Below, piece after piece: positions 22,001 to 37,000 of a stretch of 64,000 bases of DNA (its first letter is position 1; each line of letters begins with the position of its first letter). The DNA is from Manis javanica (lineage: Eukaryota > Chordata > Mammalia > Pholidota > Manidae). A program made the translations under genes and the position numbers. The stretch covers positions 14,038,001 to 14,102,000 of the forward strand of contig NC_133158.1 in NCBI RefSeq assembly GCF_040802235.1, written 5' to 3'. Under the pieces are notes generated by a model. The model had not been told where the DNA came from. It ran no database searches and worked only from the letters and a program-made list of their open reading frames with translations.

Positions 22001-25000
22001 TCCACAAGGTTCTCGGCTGGACCCCTTCCTCTCCCCGGGGCCCTCGCAGACGTGGCTGGGAAGAGAGAAGGGCGCTACTCTCGGCTCTGGGGAGGGCCTT
22101 CGGAGGAATCAACCGTGCCAGGAGGGAGGGAGCCCTGACTGAAAAGTGCAATGCTTGCCCTGACCTCTATTTACAGCAAGAAGCTCAAAGAGCCGAGACT
22201 CCAGGGCTGAGAGGCCTCCTCCTTTCACTGGGCTCCTCCCTATTATCTTCACCCTGAAAGCCGGGAACCTGTGGCTGCGGCTTTGTGTGCCTGTCTCCCT
22301 GCTTCTGCCTGGCTGCCAAAGCTTTTCTCTTCTCACTGTCCTGCGCAGGCCCAGCATTCCCGGCCTTGTCATTCAGGCCTTGCAAGGGCTGGAAGGCTGA
22401 CCTCGGCTTGAATAGCCTGGCATCCGGCTCCTTCACGCTCCCCGGCAACGGCTTGGCATTACAGCTTGCTCTGCCCTCCCTGCCAGGTGCAAGTGCAGAG
22501 GCCCTCCGCCTGCTACGCTGGAACACAGCTCCCCTCTGCAGCGGGGCACACCAGGGGAGGCGGCCTCAGAATTCACTCGCTGCACCAAACCACCCCAACG
22601 GGGGCTCTGTGCTGACAGCTGCCTGCAAGTTCTCAGAAACAACAACTGCAAAATCTTAAGTCCCAGAAAAGCATCCTGAAGCAATGCCTGGTAACCCCAC
22701 ACAATTGGGAACTTAAAAGGGAATGGCACTACTCCCTCTGTTTGGTTCAATGGCCCCTGCTGAGGCTCAAGGAAAGACACAAGGTCCCTTGATCCATCAC
22801 CTCTCCTGGAAGCAGGGCCTCCTGAACACGGTGGGCTGATAAAGTTCAAACTCTGACCCCAAGACTGGCCCCAAGAGAGGAGCCACAGTATTCCCGGGCC
22901 TTGGAGAAAAAGTATTCAGGACTTAAAAACAGAAGCCACAGTGGGAAGATCCAAGATTGGAAAGACTGGCCACATGACCACTGTCCTGGGGCAGCTCCAG
23001 CTCTCAGCCCAGCGACAGGACCCAGAAGCCCACCAAGCACAACGTGGGATCACCACCTGGCCGCTGCTTTGAGTCCCCACCACCCCCAAGACTGAGGTCC
23101 GTGAGGGACATGTTCCCACTCACCCACTTCCCTTCCCGGGGATCATTCTGAGACTCTGCACCCCTAACAGGGCAGCTTTGGGCTCAGTTCTGATTCAAAA
23201 CTGAGGCAGGAATTCAACAAAGCATCTGTTTGCTCTGTTCTGCTCTCCCAGCTGGGGACTCTCCCACCCTGTCAACCCCACAGTGAGACACGTACAGAAC
23301 CCGAAGGCTTTTGAGCCCCTTGAAGGCGCCTTCGGCGACGTGGCTGATGGCGTTGTGGCTCAGGCGCAGGATGCTCAGGCTGCTCAGGTCGGCCAGGCTC
23401 TCCTCATCCAGCCGGGTAAGGTTGTTGAAGGACAGAACCCTGAGGAGGAGAAGGCAGATGTCACCACCGGGTCCCGGGGCTCCCTGCTCACCCCAGTCAG
23501 CAGGTCTCACCCGGGCAGAACACGCACAGGCCCCCAAGAACTCCAGGGCAGATAGGGCAGTGCGGCTAGAAAACCATCAGGGCCCGACACCAGTGTCGTT
23601 TGATTCCTGCAGTGCTCGCAGAGGTCATCACCATTCACCTGGTAAACTGAGGACTGTGCAAGGTCGCAGGGTGCAAGAACACTCGGGGCTCTGACCCCTT
23701 CATGCTGATGCCCACGGCTGGGCCTGGTTCAGGCTATGATAGCCATCTCACGACCGTGGCCTGAGACCAGGGACAGGATCCCAGCGGGTTCTGATGATGA
23801 GCGAGGAGCCCGGGGACACTCCTGACAGCGGCCAGCAGAGGGCACCAATAGCCACCGCCCGGAACAGGCCTGCCTCTGAGAACTTGGTGCCTTACCTGGG
23901 CTGTGCCCAAGGAACGGGAGGCTGCCACCTGGGCGCCCATACCCCCACCCAAGCCAGCCTCTGAGCTGGATTCGCCTACTGAAAGCAGGAACAGTCTGAC
24001 TGAATGCCCCAAGTCACACACCGTCCCTCCCTCCCAGCACGCCTCCTGCACCTCTGACATAAGACGGCCCTGGGCTGGTTACTTGACATATTAACCATCT
24101 ATCATTGAAAAATGGGAAATTTGGACTGGGGCAGGAAGAAATTTGGAGAACAAAACAAATTTGGAGAAGATTAATGTGTTTTTTAAAGGCAGCAAGCAGT
24201 GACATTCTTCCCTCCTGGAGAAATAAGTTGTGGCGTCTATCAGTTGCAAAGACCTGGCAGGAGATCAAAATTGCATCCTCACCTGCAATTAAAGAATTTA
24301 GCTTAAAGCTGGGACAGGAAACACATGCTGGAAAGCAATCCTGAACCTGGTAAACTGCTAGGCTGGTCAAGCCAACTTCAGTGACCTTCTCTGCCCCTTC
24401 TGAAGGGCACACAAGACAACTTCACGATGCCCACCTGCCGGCAGGGTACAGGGAGGCTCAACACCGGGGGCTCACACGGCCTCTGCCACTCAGAGAACTG
24501 CCCCACCATAGTGAGTGGCCTGGCTCAGGCTTGGGGGCTTGAAAGACCCCTCTTGCTTCCCACGGCTCTGGGCCTAGACAACTGAGAACCAGGGGTCCTA
24601 GGAATTCCCTGGAGGGGTCGCAACCCGAGCCACAAGCTTGTCAGACACCAGCCAACAGCATGTGAGCCTAACATGCAACTGTACAGTCGCAAAGGGTCGG
24701 GAAGCTAAACCCAAAGGGTCCACGGTGACATGAACGCACTCATGGAACCCAAGGAAAGTGGCCCCAAGGAAAGAGGCAGGACTACTGACCTTTGTGTTAG
24801 GTAACAATGGATTCACTAAAATATAAACTCCAGGTCAGCGCAAAGTGGGCATGAGGGGAGACTGGGAGAACATGGAGGGAGGGATAAACACATCCCTGGC
24901 AGGGCCCAACCCTGAGCTTAAACATGCCTTTTAGTTTGCCTGATGGGATCAAGAGAGACCAGACACACAGAGGTGTGGCCCTGTTAACAGTCATTCAATT

Positions 25001-28000
25001 CAGTAGGTCACTCTTCTCCTACAGTCCAGTGCAGAAAAAATGAAAATCTGCCCAAACTCTTTAAAATAAAGCTGGAAACATATTGGCCTACACTAGAATT
25101 GGGAAACTTTGAGCCTATTAAAATGAAATGAAGCATGGTGCACATCTTTTTTTCTGCCAGAACCACCAATCTTCTAGACACGGGGCAGAAACTAAGGGAC
25201 GCGAGTGTCCACCGGGACCCTGGCAATGCCACTTTTGTCACTGGGGACCCACCGAGACGTGGCAGGAGAGCCTGTCCCTGCTGGCCTCAGGACATGGCCC
25301 AGCACAGACCTTGTCAGGGGTGCCTCCCAAAGGAGCGAGGGGGCCGGGCATCTGCGGGGGAGGTATGAGCAGAGGCCCTGGCACCATGTGCGGAGGGCCC
25401 GGGCACCATGTTCAGGAGGCAGGCAGCAGCCGAGAGGACGTGCTGTTCTCCCACCGTGACTGTGGCACCACCGCCCAGGTTCCAAACAGCCTCTTTGGCT
25501 AAAGCAGCACACGTACTAGTCACTAAGCTACAAGAGCTCTCCCAGCAGCGGCCGACTGCAGGCTGCTTACAGCGGAGCGCGCCATTCAGGACCTTCCTCC
25601 CTGGCTGGGGGGCCTCGTGGCCAAGGCTCCCTTCAGGGACCTAGTGCCCATCCAAAAGCGGGCTGCAGAGGGAACTGGCAGCAAACCAAGCTCGATCATG
25701 TCGCTGAGGTTGGCTAGGCCTCGGGTCCTGCTCTGGGCCGGGCTCTCTGGGGCACCATCTTCCCTCCACAGCAGGCTACCGACCGACCTGCCTGCCCGCC
25801 TGCCTGACTCCCCTGCCCGAGCCCAGGCCCGTGGTGCTGTGGAGCGCACCCCGCCGAGAGCCTCCGGCACTCAGGGGGGAAAGCACCCCCAGGCAGCGTC
25901 CCTGAACCCTGGCCAGAGTCCAGTGGGAGGACACTCACAGCTCGTGCAGCTTCTGGCAGAAGCTCCAGCCGTCCCGGTTGATCCGAGAGATGGAGTTGTT
26001 GCTGAGGTGGAACTGGTGCAGGGCGGTGAGGCCGTAGAGCGAGCCGCTGTTCACTTCCACCAGGCTGTTGTACTCCAGGTGCCTGCAAGGACAACCGCAT
26101 GCCCGGTGAGGACGGAGCTCCCCTCCCTGTGGGCCTCCCGCATCCACCCCGCAGCCAGCCAGTGAGTGGCCATCTGCATCACACGCTGGCTGGCTCTGCA
26201 GATCTCACAACCGTGCATGAGACTCGCATTAGATCCGGGCGGGCGGGCGCCTGTGTAGGGGGTGAGAGAAGACAGGCAAACCGACCACCAACTGAGAGTT
26301 CAGAGGACAAGGGGTAGCTTCCTTGAAGAGGACCAGGTACACAGGTGGCAGAGTGGTTTCAAGCAGAGGGCCCGCCAGGGCAAAGCCCACTGCAGGAAGA
26401 GAAAGAAGCGGAGGCAGCTCTTAGCAATATCCCCATCTTACAGACGAGGAAACAGAGGCCGAGGGAGCCAGGAAACCTGCCTAGGACTCACTGCCCAGTG
26501 TAGCAAGAACTGAAGCCCAGTCTGGCTGAGTCTGGGCTTCGCATCACTGCGCCCAGAGACACAGCTTTAGTTCTGGGGTCTGACTACTTGGATTAACATT
26601 CCGATTTTCCCACTTCGCTGGTTGAAGAGACCTGAGTGTCTGTAAAATGGAAATATCCAAAAGCATCAACTTCATGGGCTCGTTATGAGATGAAATAAGG
26701 AAACGCGTGTCAGAATCCCACTTGGTAACGAAGTGAGGACGTGATCACCCCACTTCTCAAAACCACACCCCAGGCCGAGGACGGTTCCACAGCAGTGACA
26801 AGCCCCTGGAATAAAAATTCCTAATTCACCTGCTGCTCCACATCCAATATTGCAAAGCCTTTGGGCAACTAGGCTTGTTTTTATCTTTCCCACTTTCTAC
26901 CACGGCTCAAAAGGCAGCACTGAGTTTATAAATCACCCCTAAGGCAACTCTTCACCCCCAATGTGTAGGCATTTGTTTGATATAAAAACCAAGTGATGTG
27001 CACTAACTCTGCTTTCTTCTGAGAACTCTTTTTAATCTCAGCCTACCCAGCACACGACCACCTGGATTCAAAATCCAAAATGACAGTTTCAAGGATGTCA
27101 AGTCAATGTGTTCTTGAGTGTGTACAAATGGAGGCCAGCCAATCAAAGGGGGGGAGAGAGAGAGGAGAAAGCACAGTCCCAATGCCGTCCTTTTAGAAGC
27201 ACGCGGTGTTTCGTGTGAAGACGTGGGCATCTAATCAGGAGGATGGCACCGAGGAATGATGGAATTCAACCTAGAGTTTTGCTTTTGTTTTGTTTCAGTT
27301 GCAAAGATAACAAAGGACATCAACATAGTGATATAATGTGTAGAGCCTGGGAGGGAGTGAGGGGGTGGCCTAGTAAGTTTGCTCATTGACCATAAAGCAA
27401 GACACCTCAAGTGGACAAACCAAGACTGTCCTAAGTGTGCTGACTTGGAAGTAACCACCAGCAAAACAAACAACAGAACCAAAGAGAAATGACCAGACCT
27501 GACTGCCTCTGGGGAGCATACTGGAGGGGAGAGAGATGGGGTGGGGGGGGCTACTTTTCTTTACTCATTCTACTCAACTGCAAGTGTATGCTGCTTCCGA
27601 TAAAAATAGTTTTAAACGTCTGAAAACTGAATACTGGTAACTGCCTTTTCTGCAGGTTTTCTGTCAGTGCTTCCTGCTGCTCTGACAGGCACGCAGGTTC
27701 TGCGAACGTGCACATCTGGCTGGAGAGCTCCCTTGATACAAGCGGAGCATCTGCGCCGAGGGGCTTGATTAGTTTACAGAACATAAATAAATCTATCTCT
27801 CAGGAGGAGCTATACATTCTGGGCCCATCTGCACATCAAGACAGTCAAACCCAAATGGGGAGAGGGGGAACTTCCTGTGGGCCGTGGGAAGGAGGGTGGG
27901 CGCTGGGAGTCTGCGCGCCACGGAGGAGGGCGGCCAGCGGGGCTCGGAGAAGGCCCAGCAAAGGCTCACCCCCTCCCCCAGACTCACCGAGCCACTAGGA

Positions 28001-31000
28001 CTCCCGCCGAGGGCTTTCCCTGCCCTGAGAGGAGGATACCCCAGGGCAGGGGCCTAGCTCCCGCGGTGCTGAACAAACCTTCAGCGCCAGAGGCTCAAGG
28101 AGGACACACACGTGACCCCAACAGGCCGCGGGAGGCCTGAGCCCCAGCAGCCGCCCCGCCCCACTGCCGCACTCACAGCACGTGCATCTTGGACAGCCCC
28201 CAGAAGGCCCCGTCGGTCAGCTTGCTGATGTTGTTTCGCTGAAGCTTCAGCACCTCCAAACTGTCGAGCCCCTGGAACGTCAGGCCCTCGATCAGCCGAA
28301 TCCGGTTCCGACTGAGGTCCCTAAGGAGATGAAGCCAGTGGGGTCAGAGGGTCCCCTACACACACGCCCACCTATAACCATCCCCACGCAGTCCTGGGTG
28401 CGCTTCCGGACCACAGGGAAAATCCCAGTGAACATGACCCAGGGACGCCTGGACGCACAGTGGGAGGAGCCCAGCACACGTCTCAGGGCCGCTCCTGCCA
28501 CCCTGCAGACACCGACACTAAGCCGGCCATGGCTATGGAATGGCAGAGAGCTGCCCAGAGGCCGGTCCCACAGTGGCCCTGCCAGAGCTCCCATCATCCT
28601 CCCCATATGTCCAGGACTCTGCAGTGAAGCGGTGGGCGTGACTCAGGATGGGAGAGTCTCAGGCAGGCTGTCTCCGAGCCGAGCAACAGAAACCCACACT
28701 GGACACCCCAACCCAGGAAACATCTAACCGCTGACTATCAGGCGGCAATGACACGTTCCACTGGAGGCATTAACAGGATCTCTGCTGATGGAGAGAACCT
28801 GCCACATGTGGGGGGGGAGGGGATCCAGACACACCATGAGGCACACACATCTGGCTTCTAGCTCCGGTGTGATAAAACCTCAGTTAACCAGAAGATGGCA
28901 GGAATCCATCAGTAACACTGGGGCCAGGAGCGAGAGGATGCAGGGCTGATGAGAGAGCCCTTGGGTTTCCCCAAATGCCTCTGCCATGTCTCATTACCCT
29001 ACGCGGCCCTGCACAGCCTCCCGAGCACCAGGCAGCCTCCAGACCCGGAGAAAGCAGTACCCGGGCGCCCCGTGCAGGGGGCTGTGAGTGAGGCGCAGGT
29101 ACGGGCACTCCCCATCCTGCTGCCAGACCTGGCTGTGGACAGTTGCTTTGCTCTGTTTAAACGGAATCTGCAATGCTGGCTTATTCTCCTAATGTGCACT
29201 CTTCTACCACAAAGAGAACACAGAAAAACAAAAACCAACTGAATAAACAGTCCATTGCATTCTGACAAAAAGAATTTTTCTTGAATCCAAACCCAGGGCC
29301 ATTAGGAGGGCACTGAGCCTGGGTCATCAAATAACAAAACAACCGACTTTTTTTTTTTTAAAGAAAGGATTTAACTATCTTGTAAGATTTAAGAGATGAA
29401 GATCAAGGTCCATCTCTCGGTTACTCCCTCTGGCTATACTAGCTTCCTCTCCACTGCTCAACAAGCCCTGGCCACCATAACATCCTGGGTCCAGATTTTC
29501 TGGGTACCCTTACAGAGCACAGAGACCCCCAGGCTAAACAAGAGCCCCACCACACAGCCTGGGCATTAACCCGGATCAGCTAACCAGCAGGACACCTCAT
29601 TTCGTTTTGCAAAGTGCACATATGTCCTCAGTGAATCTCTTTTTCTCGGCAACCTGAGGCAGCCCTCGGGCACCAGACCCACTTTCTAATTTGCTTTTAT
29701 TAGGTGTTGCCACAGGACCATTACTGATAGTTTACACAGAGCTTGACTGAGGGGGAGTGAGGAAGGGGCCGAGTTTGGTACGAGGTCCTCAGGGAAACCT
29801 GCCCCCCGTAAGTGTGGCTAAGCTTAATTAAAGTGCAGGTTCCAGCACTCACAGTTGTGTCAGCCGGGGTAGCTTGAATGCTTTCACAGGAAGCTGGGTG
29901 ATCCTGTTTTTGCTCAGGCGAAGCATTACCAGTGACCGTGACAGACCATCAAATGCTCCCGACTCTAGGGTGCCAATCCGGTTGCTTGCCAGGTTGCTGG
30001 AGTGATTCAGGAGAGAGAACACAGTGGTCAGGAGCAGGCCTTCCTCATTCCGTTACCGACACCAGGCCTGGCTGAGATGGGGAGAAAGCTGACACACACC
30101 CAGAGGGACAGGTTTCCATGAGATGTGTGTCACGCCCGGGCTGCAAGGCCCATCTTCCACCCCAGAGAGGACAGCCAGGGAGACACAGGCATCAGCCCTT
30201 GACGGGAGCCTGTGTCAGCCAGGAGCCCCCAGAAACTGTGGCCAATGGGCTACGACAGGAGTGGGGAAGTACAGGTCACCTGGCTCTCCCCCAGCCCTCC
30301 TCTCCCACCGTCGCCTGGCCGGGCAGGGGCCACGCTGCCTCTACAGCCACTTGCAGGCTTCCTTCCACCCTCAACTCCCACTGCCCGAGGGTTCAGGTTC
30401 CAGGTTGGAGAGAAGAGCCCCAGGAAGCAGGCCATGGTGAGGCCAGAGCAGGGCAGATTTCCTAATTTGGGGAAATGGCCTTTAATTCTCAAGTGGTTCT
30501 CACTGTATGACTTATGTAATACATGTTTATTAACCAATTTACTTTACTAAATTTAAATGTGTCAAGGAAAACACTGGTTAAACAATGTGTGTGTAGTCCC
30601 TTTAGAAAATGGGCAGTAAATACTTCAATGGGATGTCCACCTACAGGTTATGCATATATGAGGTGTCTCCCCTCAAACACACGGTGGCATGCAGCTAAGA
30701 CCTGTGCATCCTGTGTGTGTAAACTGCAGCAAGGAATAAAAGAGAAGAAAAGGGAGGAGCAATAGGGTATTCCTATGAGAAGTTACCCTAACACACCTCC
30801 TCCCTTCCCCAGACAGATGCTCTCCGCGGCTTGAGCAGAAAGGAAAGAGAACACAGAGAATTTTCTACAACAGCGAGAGAGGGCAATCAGGCACTTTCCA
30901 TCTCTGCACCAGGCAGTGGCCCAGGACAGGGCACGTGAGGATTCTTTAGCAATGGAGCTGGACTGTTTGTTCTAACACTCCAGATGAAAGAACAATCTGT

Positions 31001-34000
31001 GTGGTGGACATACACCAGCCAGTGTTTGCCAAAATAGAAAGTCCCTCCTGCTTTTGTGCAGAGAAGGTCACTGCCATTCAGGTCCATAGTTGGTGATTTC
31101 TTTGTCCCAAGCAAGTAACCTCCAGATTGCAGGTGGACACATCTTTTGAAAGCCCTTGGTGGGGGCTGAGCCCTGCCACACTGACTTCACACAGGCCAAG
31201 GCCTCCTGTTTCCAATACTCGTGCCTTGACGCAGCCCCAGAAAGAAACTGTTTGTCTCCGTGGGGGTCTTAGGACATCCGGGTGCTGGCCGTGGCCTCCC
31301 TGAACACACGGGTCCCGACGACCTCTACAGCAGCCTCACAAGTGATCACCAGACTTACTCTGGCATACGAGTAATGCCAGGAACGGAAGTTCCCGTGGCA
31401 CCTGAGAGCATCTCTTTAGCCTGGGTTTTCGATCTCTTCCCCAAAGCACTTTCCTCCTAACAAGCAGTGAGTGAAACAGGTGTTAGCCACTTTTTCCCCG
31501 CGATCATCCGACAGCTATGAGACAAGGCACTGAGACAGCAGCTAAGAGGGTCTCCACTACCAAATCTATAGGCCTGGAGAATGGGGAGAACAGGGCTACC
31601 CCCCAGTAAGCCGCAGGCCGGGTTAAAGGCCTGTACGGCCAGGAGCCGCTGACTGGCGCAGCTCAGCCATGAGGCCTCCTGCCAACCCACTGCTCTCAGT
31701 GCCGCCGCATCCCTTCTCTCTGCTTTCCGGGGCAGCAGCCCTGTCAGGGAGAAAGAAAGCAGGCCTTGGGTCTAGACAGACTTGTATTTGAGGAATAGAT
31801 TCTCCTCCCCAGCAATGAGTCTGTTGGGCTACTTACTCTCGCCCTGCCTCAGCCTCCCCGTCCATTTGTGAGGTCAGAATACTGCGGCTGGATTTGTAAG
31901 TGCCCCACAGACGGGTAAAGAGAAGGCAATGGACCTGGGTCCCCTGCCCCGTGCCCGGCTGGCGGAGGCCAAAGCAGACATGTGCCCATCCCCAACTCAG
32001 GCCACAGCTGAGACGAGAAGGCGGCAGGCAGCCCGCCTCCCACCCAGGGCGGCCACAGACAGAGGCACTCACAGCTCCCTAATGTGCAGTCCGTGCGGCA
32101 AGCAGGTGCTGTGGATCTCCGTGATGTTGTTCGAACTCAGATCCAGCACCTCTAAGGAAAGGTAGGCCTTCAGCCGGCTCCCATCCATGCTGCGAATCTT
32201 ATTGTGTTGCCTGAAACACATAAAGGGAGGGGACTCAGGCCTGCCTTTTGGCAAAGAAATGATTATGTTCCCCGCCGCTTCTAGACATTTTCTCTTAGCT
32301 GTTTTGTTCTTGCAGAAAATTACCAATGCAATGGCACTCTTAAACTGACACCTCCCATGCTGCCTCCCACTAAGTCATCACCTGCTGGCTGGATGCCAGA
32401 CAGAATTCTGAATTCTCTGGGGCAAGTCTGTCGAAGTTCTAAGCCTAGGCCTCTGTCCCTGAGCACATGGACACCGGGGTTTACATCTCACAGAAAGCAC
32501 CGTGGCCAGAACGCAGAGCTCACCGAGTGTGTCCCAGACTGATGTGCCCGGAAGCAGCCAGACAGCGCCCAGAGTGGCTCTAGTCGAGGACCCGCAGAAC
32601 CTAGTCCCACCCCATCAATGACAAGACTGCAGGCACCAGAGTTCAGTTTAATCCAACTCCAGGCATCACTGCACACCTCCCATTTCACAGACACCTGCCA
32701 TGTACCAGGCAGGGAGGTAGGCACATGGATTTTAAAAAAGGGTGATAACATCCTGGCAGCCTAACAAGGGAGACATGAACTTGGTGCTGAGTCTAACTGG
32801 AGTTGAATCTCCCAGACTTCCTGCACCCCTCCCCGACAGCTCCTTCCCTTTCCAGACCTGGAAGATGGGGCAGCAAGACTCACCCCGGGGAGGTGGGCGA
32901 CCTGCCCTGAGCTGCACGAGAGCACGTGGCAGACGGCAGGCGAAGGGCTCTGAGTGTCCACCCCCTCCAGGAGAGGCACGTCACCACCACGACTTACGGG
33001 GCTCCTTTATTCCTCTCTCTGAAAAGCCCCACAGTTTACCCAACAGTATTTATTAATCAGGAGAAAGATGGCCAATGCTGACCAGGGCCGGAGGCCTGGA
33101 CCCCTTGTGGCTTTGGCTCTGCCTGGCAGATTCAGACCACGGCAGCCCCACTCCCGGTGCTCAGATCCCAAAGAATCTGTTGGCTGGCAGCGCTGTTCTC
33201 AGGGACCCAGGCACTGAAGCTAGTCTCCAAGTAACCAGTGTCAGGGTGTCCGGCCAATCAAAGCATTCTGAACACAACATGAGTAAGCCAGGCGTCGCTC
33301 ACCAAGTGGCATCTCCCTTAAACAAACACTTGGCCAAATTGAGTTCCAACAGGCATAAACAAGGCCCTCTTTCCCAGAAGCTCCAGGGCTTCTCGGCTCC
33401 TTTGTTTTTTTTTTCACAACTCTCCCAGGCCCTGGACCCAAAAAACCCATTTACAAGGGCCCAACTCCACACAGAGTGAGATCTCCCTGGAACAAAAGGC
33501 CACTTTTCCTCTCACATCCCCTCCTGGCCCCCCTAAGTTATCTTCTTTGAGCTCTATTATAAAGTTCTTAGTAAAGATGGTCTCTTCAGTTTTCTGACTC
33601 CAGAAGAAAATTAAAGGGGAAAATAAAAGAAAACCTTTATTATGCAAAGTAGGGGAAGAAAAGAACAAGAAGAAAGCGGCAGAGCTGAGCCTTAACCAGA
33701 ACTCCGAATGCAGTCGCCATGCAGCCAGGAAGGGCGTCTGCAGAGAGAAATAAGGGGGCGCTGCTGGCTCGCAGTCAGCCCACCAGGGCCATGGGGGGGC
33801 AGGTGCGTACCCCACTCCCCTCCACCAGCCGATTCACCGAATCAGCCCCGTTCTGGGCTCCCGCTCCGCGCCCAGCCGCCCTGGAGGGAGGGCGCTGCCA
33901 TGGTGGGCAGGCCTCCACACTCTGCAGAAGACGCAGCCAGGACGACGAGGACCACGGGGCACGGGAGGGGGTTACAGGGGCCGGAGGGCCGCCATGTGCC

Positions 34001-37000
34001 AGGTGCCAAGGGCACGGTGTTGAGTTCTGCCTGCAAGAGATGCTGGGCCAGCTCCAGAGGACTGCAGCTGGCCCTGGAATACGTGGGCCAGGGGCCGGTC
34101 AGGCAAGTGGGAGGCCTGCAGGACCACGTCTGCCATGGCTTCCCGGGCCAAGCTCAGCGGCAGGGGCTCTCTCACTGTGGTCCAGGTGAGAGGCAGCAGC
34201 AGCACAGTGGCAGACACAGGAGGGGGCCACAGGACCCAGAGGCGACAGCTGTGGGGGTGCATCCAGAAGTGATCCGAAATCCTCTAATTTAGAAATGTCA
34301 AGATAACCAGGTTATTAGCAGCTACTGGCTCTACCTTCTGTCCTTGCTGACTTACGGCCTGATTCCCAGCCGAGCAGCCAGAAGGGTCCTGTGAAGGCAT
34401 CCCACCGAATGGGAGCACACACCCGGAATCCACACACTGAGTAAGGGGTTCGTGCCTAGGAAATACAAAGAACTTCTACAGCTCAACCACAAAAAGAACT
34501 CCAGATAACCCGACTAAACATAGTCAAAGGAGTTGAACAGATGTTTCTCCATAGAAAATATATGCAAAGAGTCAATAAGCACATGAAAAGATGCTCAACA
34601 TACATCATGCACCCTTAAGGACATGCAAGGAGATACCACCTCACTCCCTTAGGACGACTGCTGCTGGAAGACCAAACCCAAAACCCAGGAACAGCAAGTG
34701 CGGGTGGAGACGTGGAGACACCAGGTTATTAGCAGCTAGGTGCTGAAGGAAATGGACAGTGGTTCCTCAAAAGTTTTTAACACAGAACTACATGATCTAG
34801 CAACTCTATTTCTACATGTATATCCCAAAGAATTGAAGGCAGATCTCAAAGAGAAATCTGTACACGCACTTTCACAGCACCTGCATTTACAACGGCCAAA
34901 AGGGGAAGCAACCCAAGCAGGTGTCGATGGACGGACGGACACAGTACGGTGCACATGTAAAATGCACTATTACTATCCAGCCTTAAAAAAATTCTGACAC
35001 ATTACAACATGGATGGACCTTGAAAACATTACAGTAAGTGAAAAAGCCAGTTGATAATGTATGATTCCACTTCCGTGAGGTATCTAGGGTAGTCAGTCAT
35101 TGAAACAGACAGAAGGCGTCTGCCAGGGACTTGAGGGGTAGGGCGGGCAGGAGTGGGGAGCTGATTAATGGGTATGGAGCTTAGTTTTGCAGGATGGAAA
35201 AGCTTCAGAGATGGGTTGCACGAAAAAAATGTACTTAATACTCCTGAACTATGCATTTAAAAAATGATTAAGAGGGTATATTTTATGTTGTGTTTATTTT
35301 CTCACAATTTAAAAGCAAAAAAGTCAGTTTGCAGGATTCCTTTGCCTAAAATTCAAATACTGGCTCCTGTGTCTCACTGAGGACAGAGTCCTTACAACGG
35401 CCCCCTGGGCCCACCGGCTCTACTGTATACCGCCACCTCGCCCGCTCCGCCCACACAGCCCTCGGGCAGCAGGTGGCCTCCTGTTGCAGGGCCTTTGTCC
35501 TTGCCTTTTCCAGGGCAGGGAATGCTCTTCCCCCAGAGATCCACATGCTCTTGCCCTGACTCCCCGTCTCTGGGCGGTGAGGCTTCCCTGGCCACGCTCT
35601 CTAAACCACAAGCCCCTTCTTTCTCCCCCCTAAACCCCAACCACACCTACACCTTCACACACACTTTCCATTCCTCTGCCTGCTTTATTTTCCTCAATAA
35701 CTCTAATTATGATCTATTAATATACCCAGCATTTTGCTTATTTCCTGTTCAACATCTCTCCCACCAAAGTGTGGCTCCAGGAAGGTAGAGATGTCTGTTT
35801 CGTCCACTACTTTGTCTTCAACTACTGGGACAGTGTGAGGTAATCATAGGTGACCGACAGGTATTCCTGAACAAATCACTAAGAATGAATACAGAATTCA
35901 GAAAGGCTGAGGCTGGGCACATATCTGGGACTCACCAGCGTTTAGGCAGAAGGAAATCATGCAAGCAGATCAGTACAATCAGGGAATGTGATTTTCAATC
36001 AGGGAAAGGAAAGGAGTTTGCCAACTGCCCCACGGCAGCGCGGCCCAGACGTTAATGAACTAGCCCCCAGTGGTTCCAGAGGTCCTTGAGGCTCAAACAC
36101 AGCCATCCAAGCTGCTGAGGATGTGCATGCCATCTGCTCACCCAGGCCTGGTCTCTCTGCTCTAGGCACTAGCCCAGAGCCCTGATCAAACCCTTCCTGA
36201 ATGCCTGTGTTCCGGAAAACTGACCATACAGTTCAGAGATCCTGCAGAATTCTGACTTCCTTCCTTCATGTAGCAAGGATCACACTTTGTTAGATAGATG
36301 CCTCTGTGGACCCTGGCAACTCCACCCAAGGCCAAGAGTTCTTCTTGGGCTAGAACATGGCACAGCACTGAAAACAGCAAGCCATGAGCACCATCCTGCC
36401 TGGCTTCAAATCTCGGTCACACCACTTATAGCCATGAACCTCAGAGGAGTTCCATCTGTAAAGAAAGGGGTGAAGTTCCTGTGCCCTGAGGCTGATATGA
36501 CCCGACATATAGCGGCTGCTTAATAAAATAAGTTGCATTTTTTTATGAGTCCTATTTGTATCCTGAGAGCCAGGCTCAGGATCTGCTTTGCAGGAGGTAC
36601 ACTGAGAAAAGAATGAATAAAATGAATGAATGGCTGGTTCCTGTCCACACCTCTGCCACATTTCAGGGCAAAGAGGGAGGCCTGACTCCTCTCTCAGAAA
36701 CAAAGGACTGGCTCAGAGCTTCATGCATGAAGCAAGCCTGCTCCAGGTGGTAAGTGTCAAATCCAGCAGCCGGGAGGTGGGGCTGTTTTAGGGAGACATG
36801 CCTCAAAGCAAGTCCCAGCCAGAAACTTCTGCAGGACTCAGGGTGCCTGGGACCTGCTGCGTCCCGGAGCTAGATTCTACTCTTCTTACTCCTGCAGCAA
36901 AGGGAACACAGGCCCCCACCCTGCCCTGGCCCACCGAACCCCCCATCCTGAAGGGGGAGCCGGCTCCTCCAACACGCCCCCTCGTGATACCCAGCCACCA

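Larger units (their letters stand above)
26083..28176 (-). other. LRIG1: LRIG1 intron 6
   Basis: A 2.1 kb GT-AG intron (donor gtgagtgcg). It contains two adjacent MIR fragments near 26.4-26.7 kb. The stretch at 27.2-27.8 kb is AT-richer and unassigned. Confidence 0.85.

Noticed and set aside
25617-26165. 182-codon plus-strand frame
   Set aside because: It is the antisense shadow of LRIG1 exon 7, where real LRR codons lie on the minus strand.
33708-34292. 194-codon plus-strand frame in intron 3
   Set aside because: Low-complexity Gly/Arg/Pro translation, with an overlapping 156-codon frame in another register. No splice or homology support.
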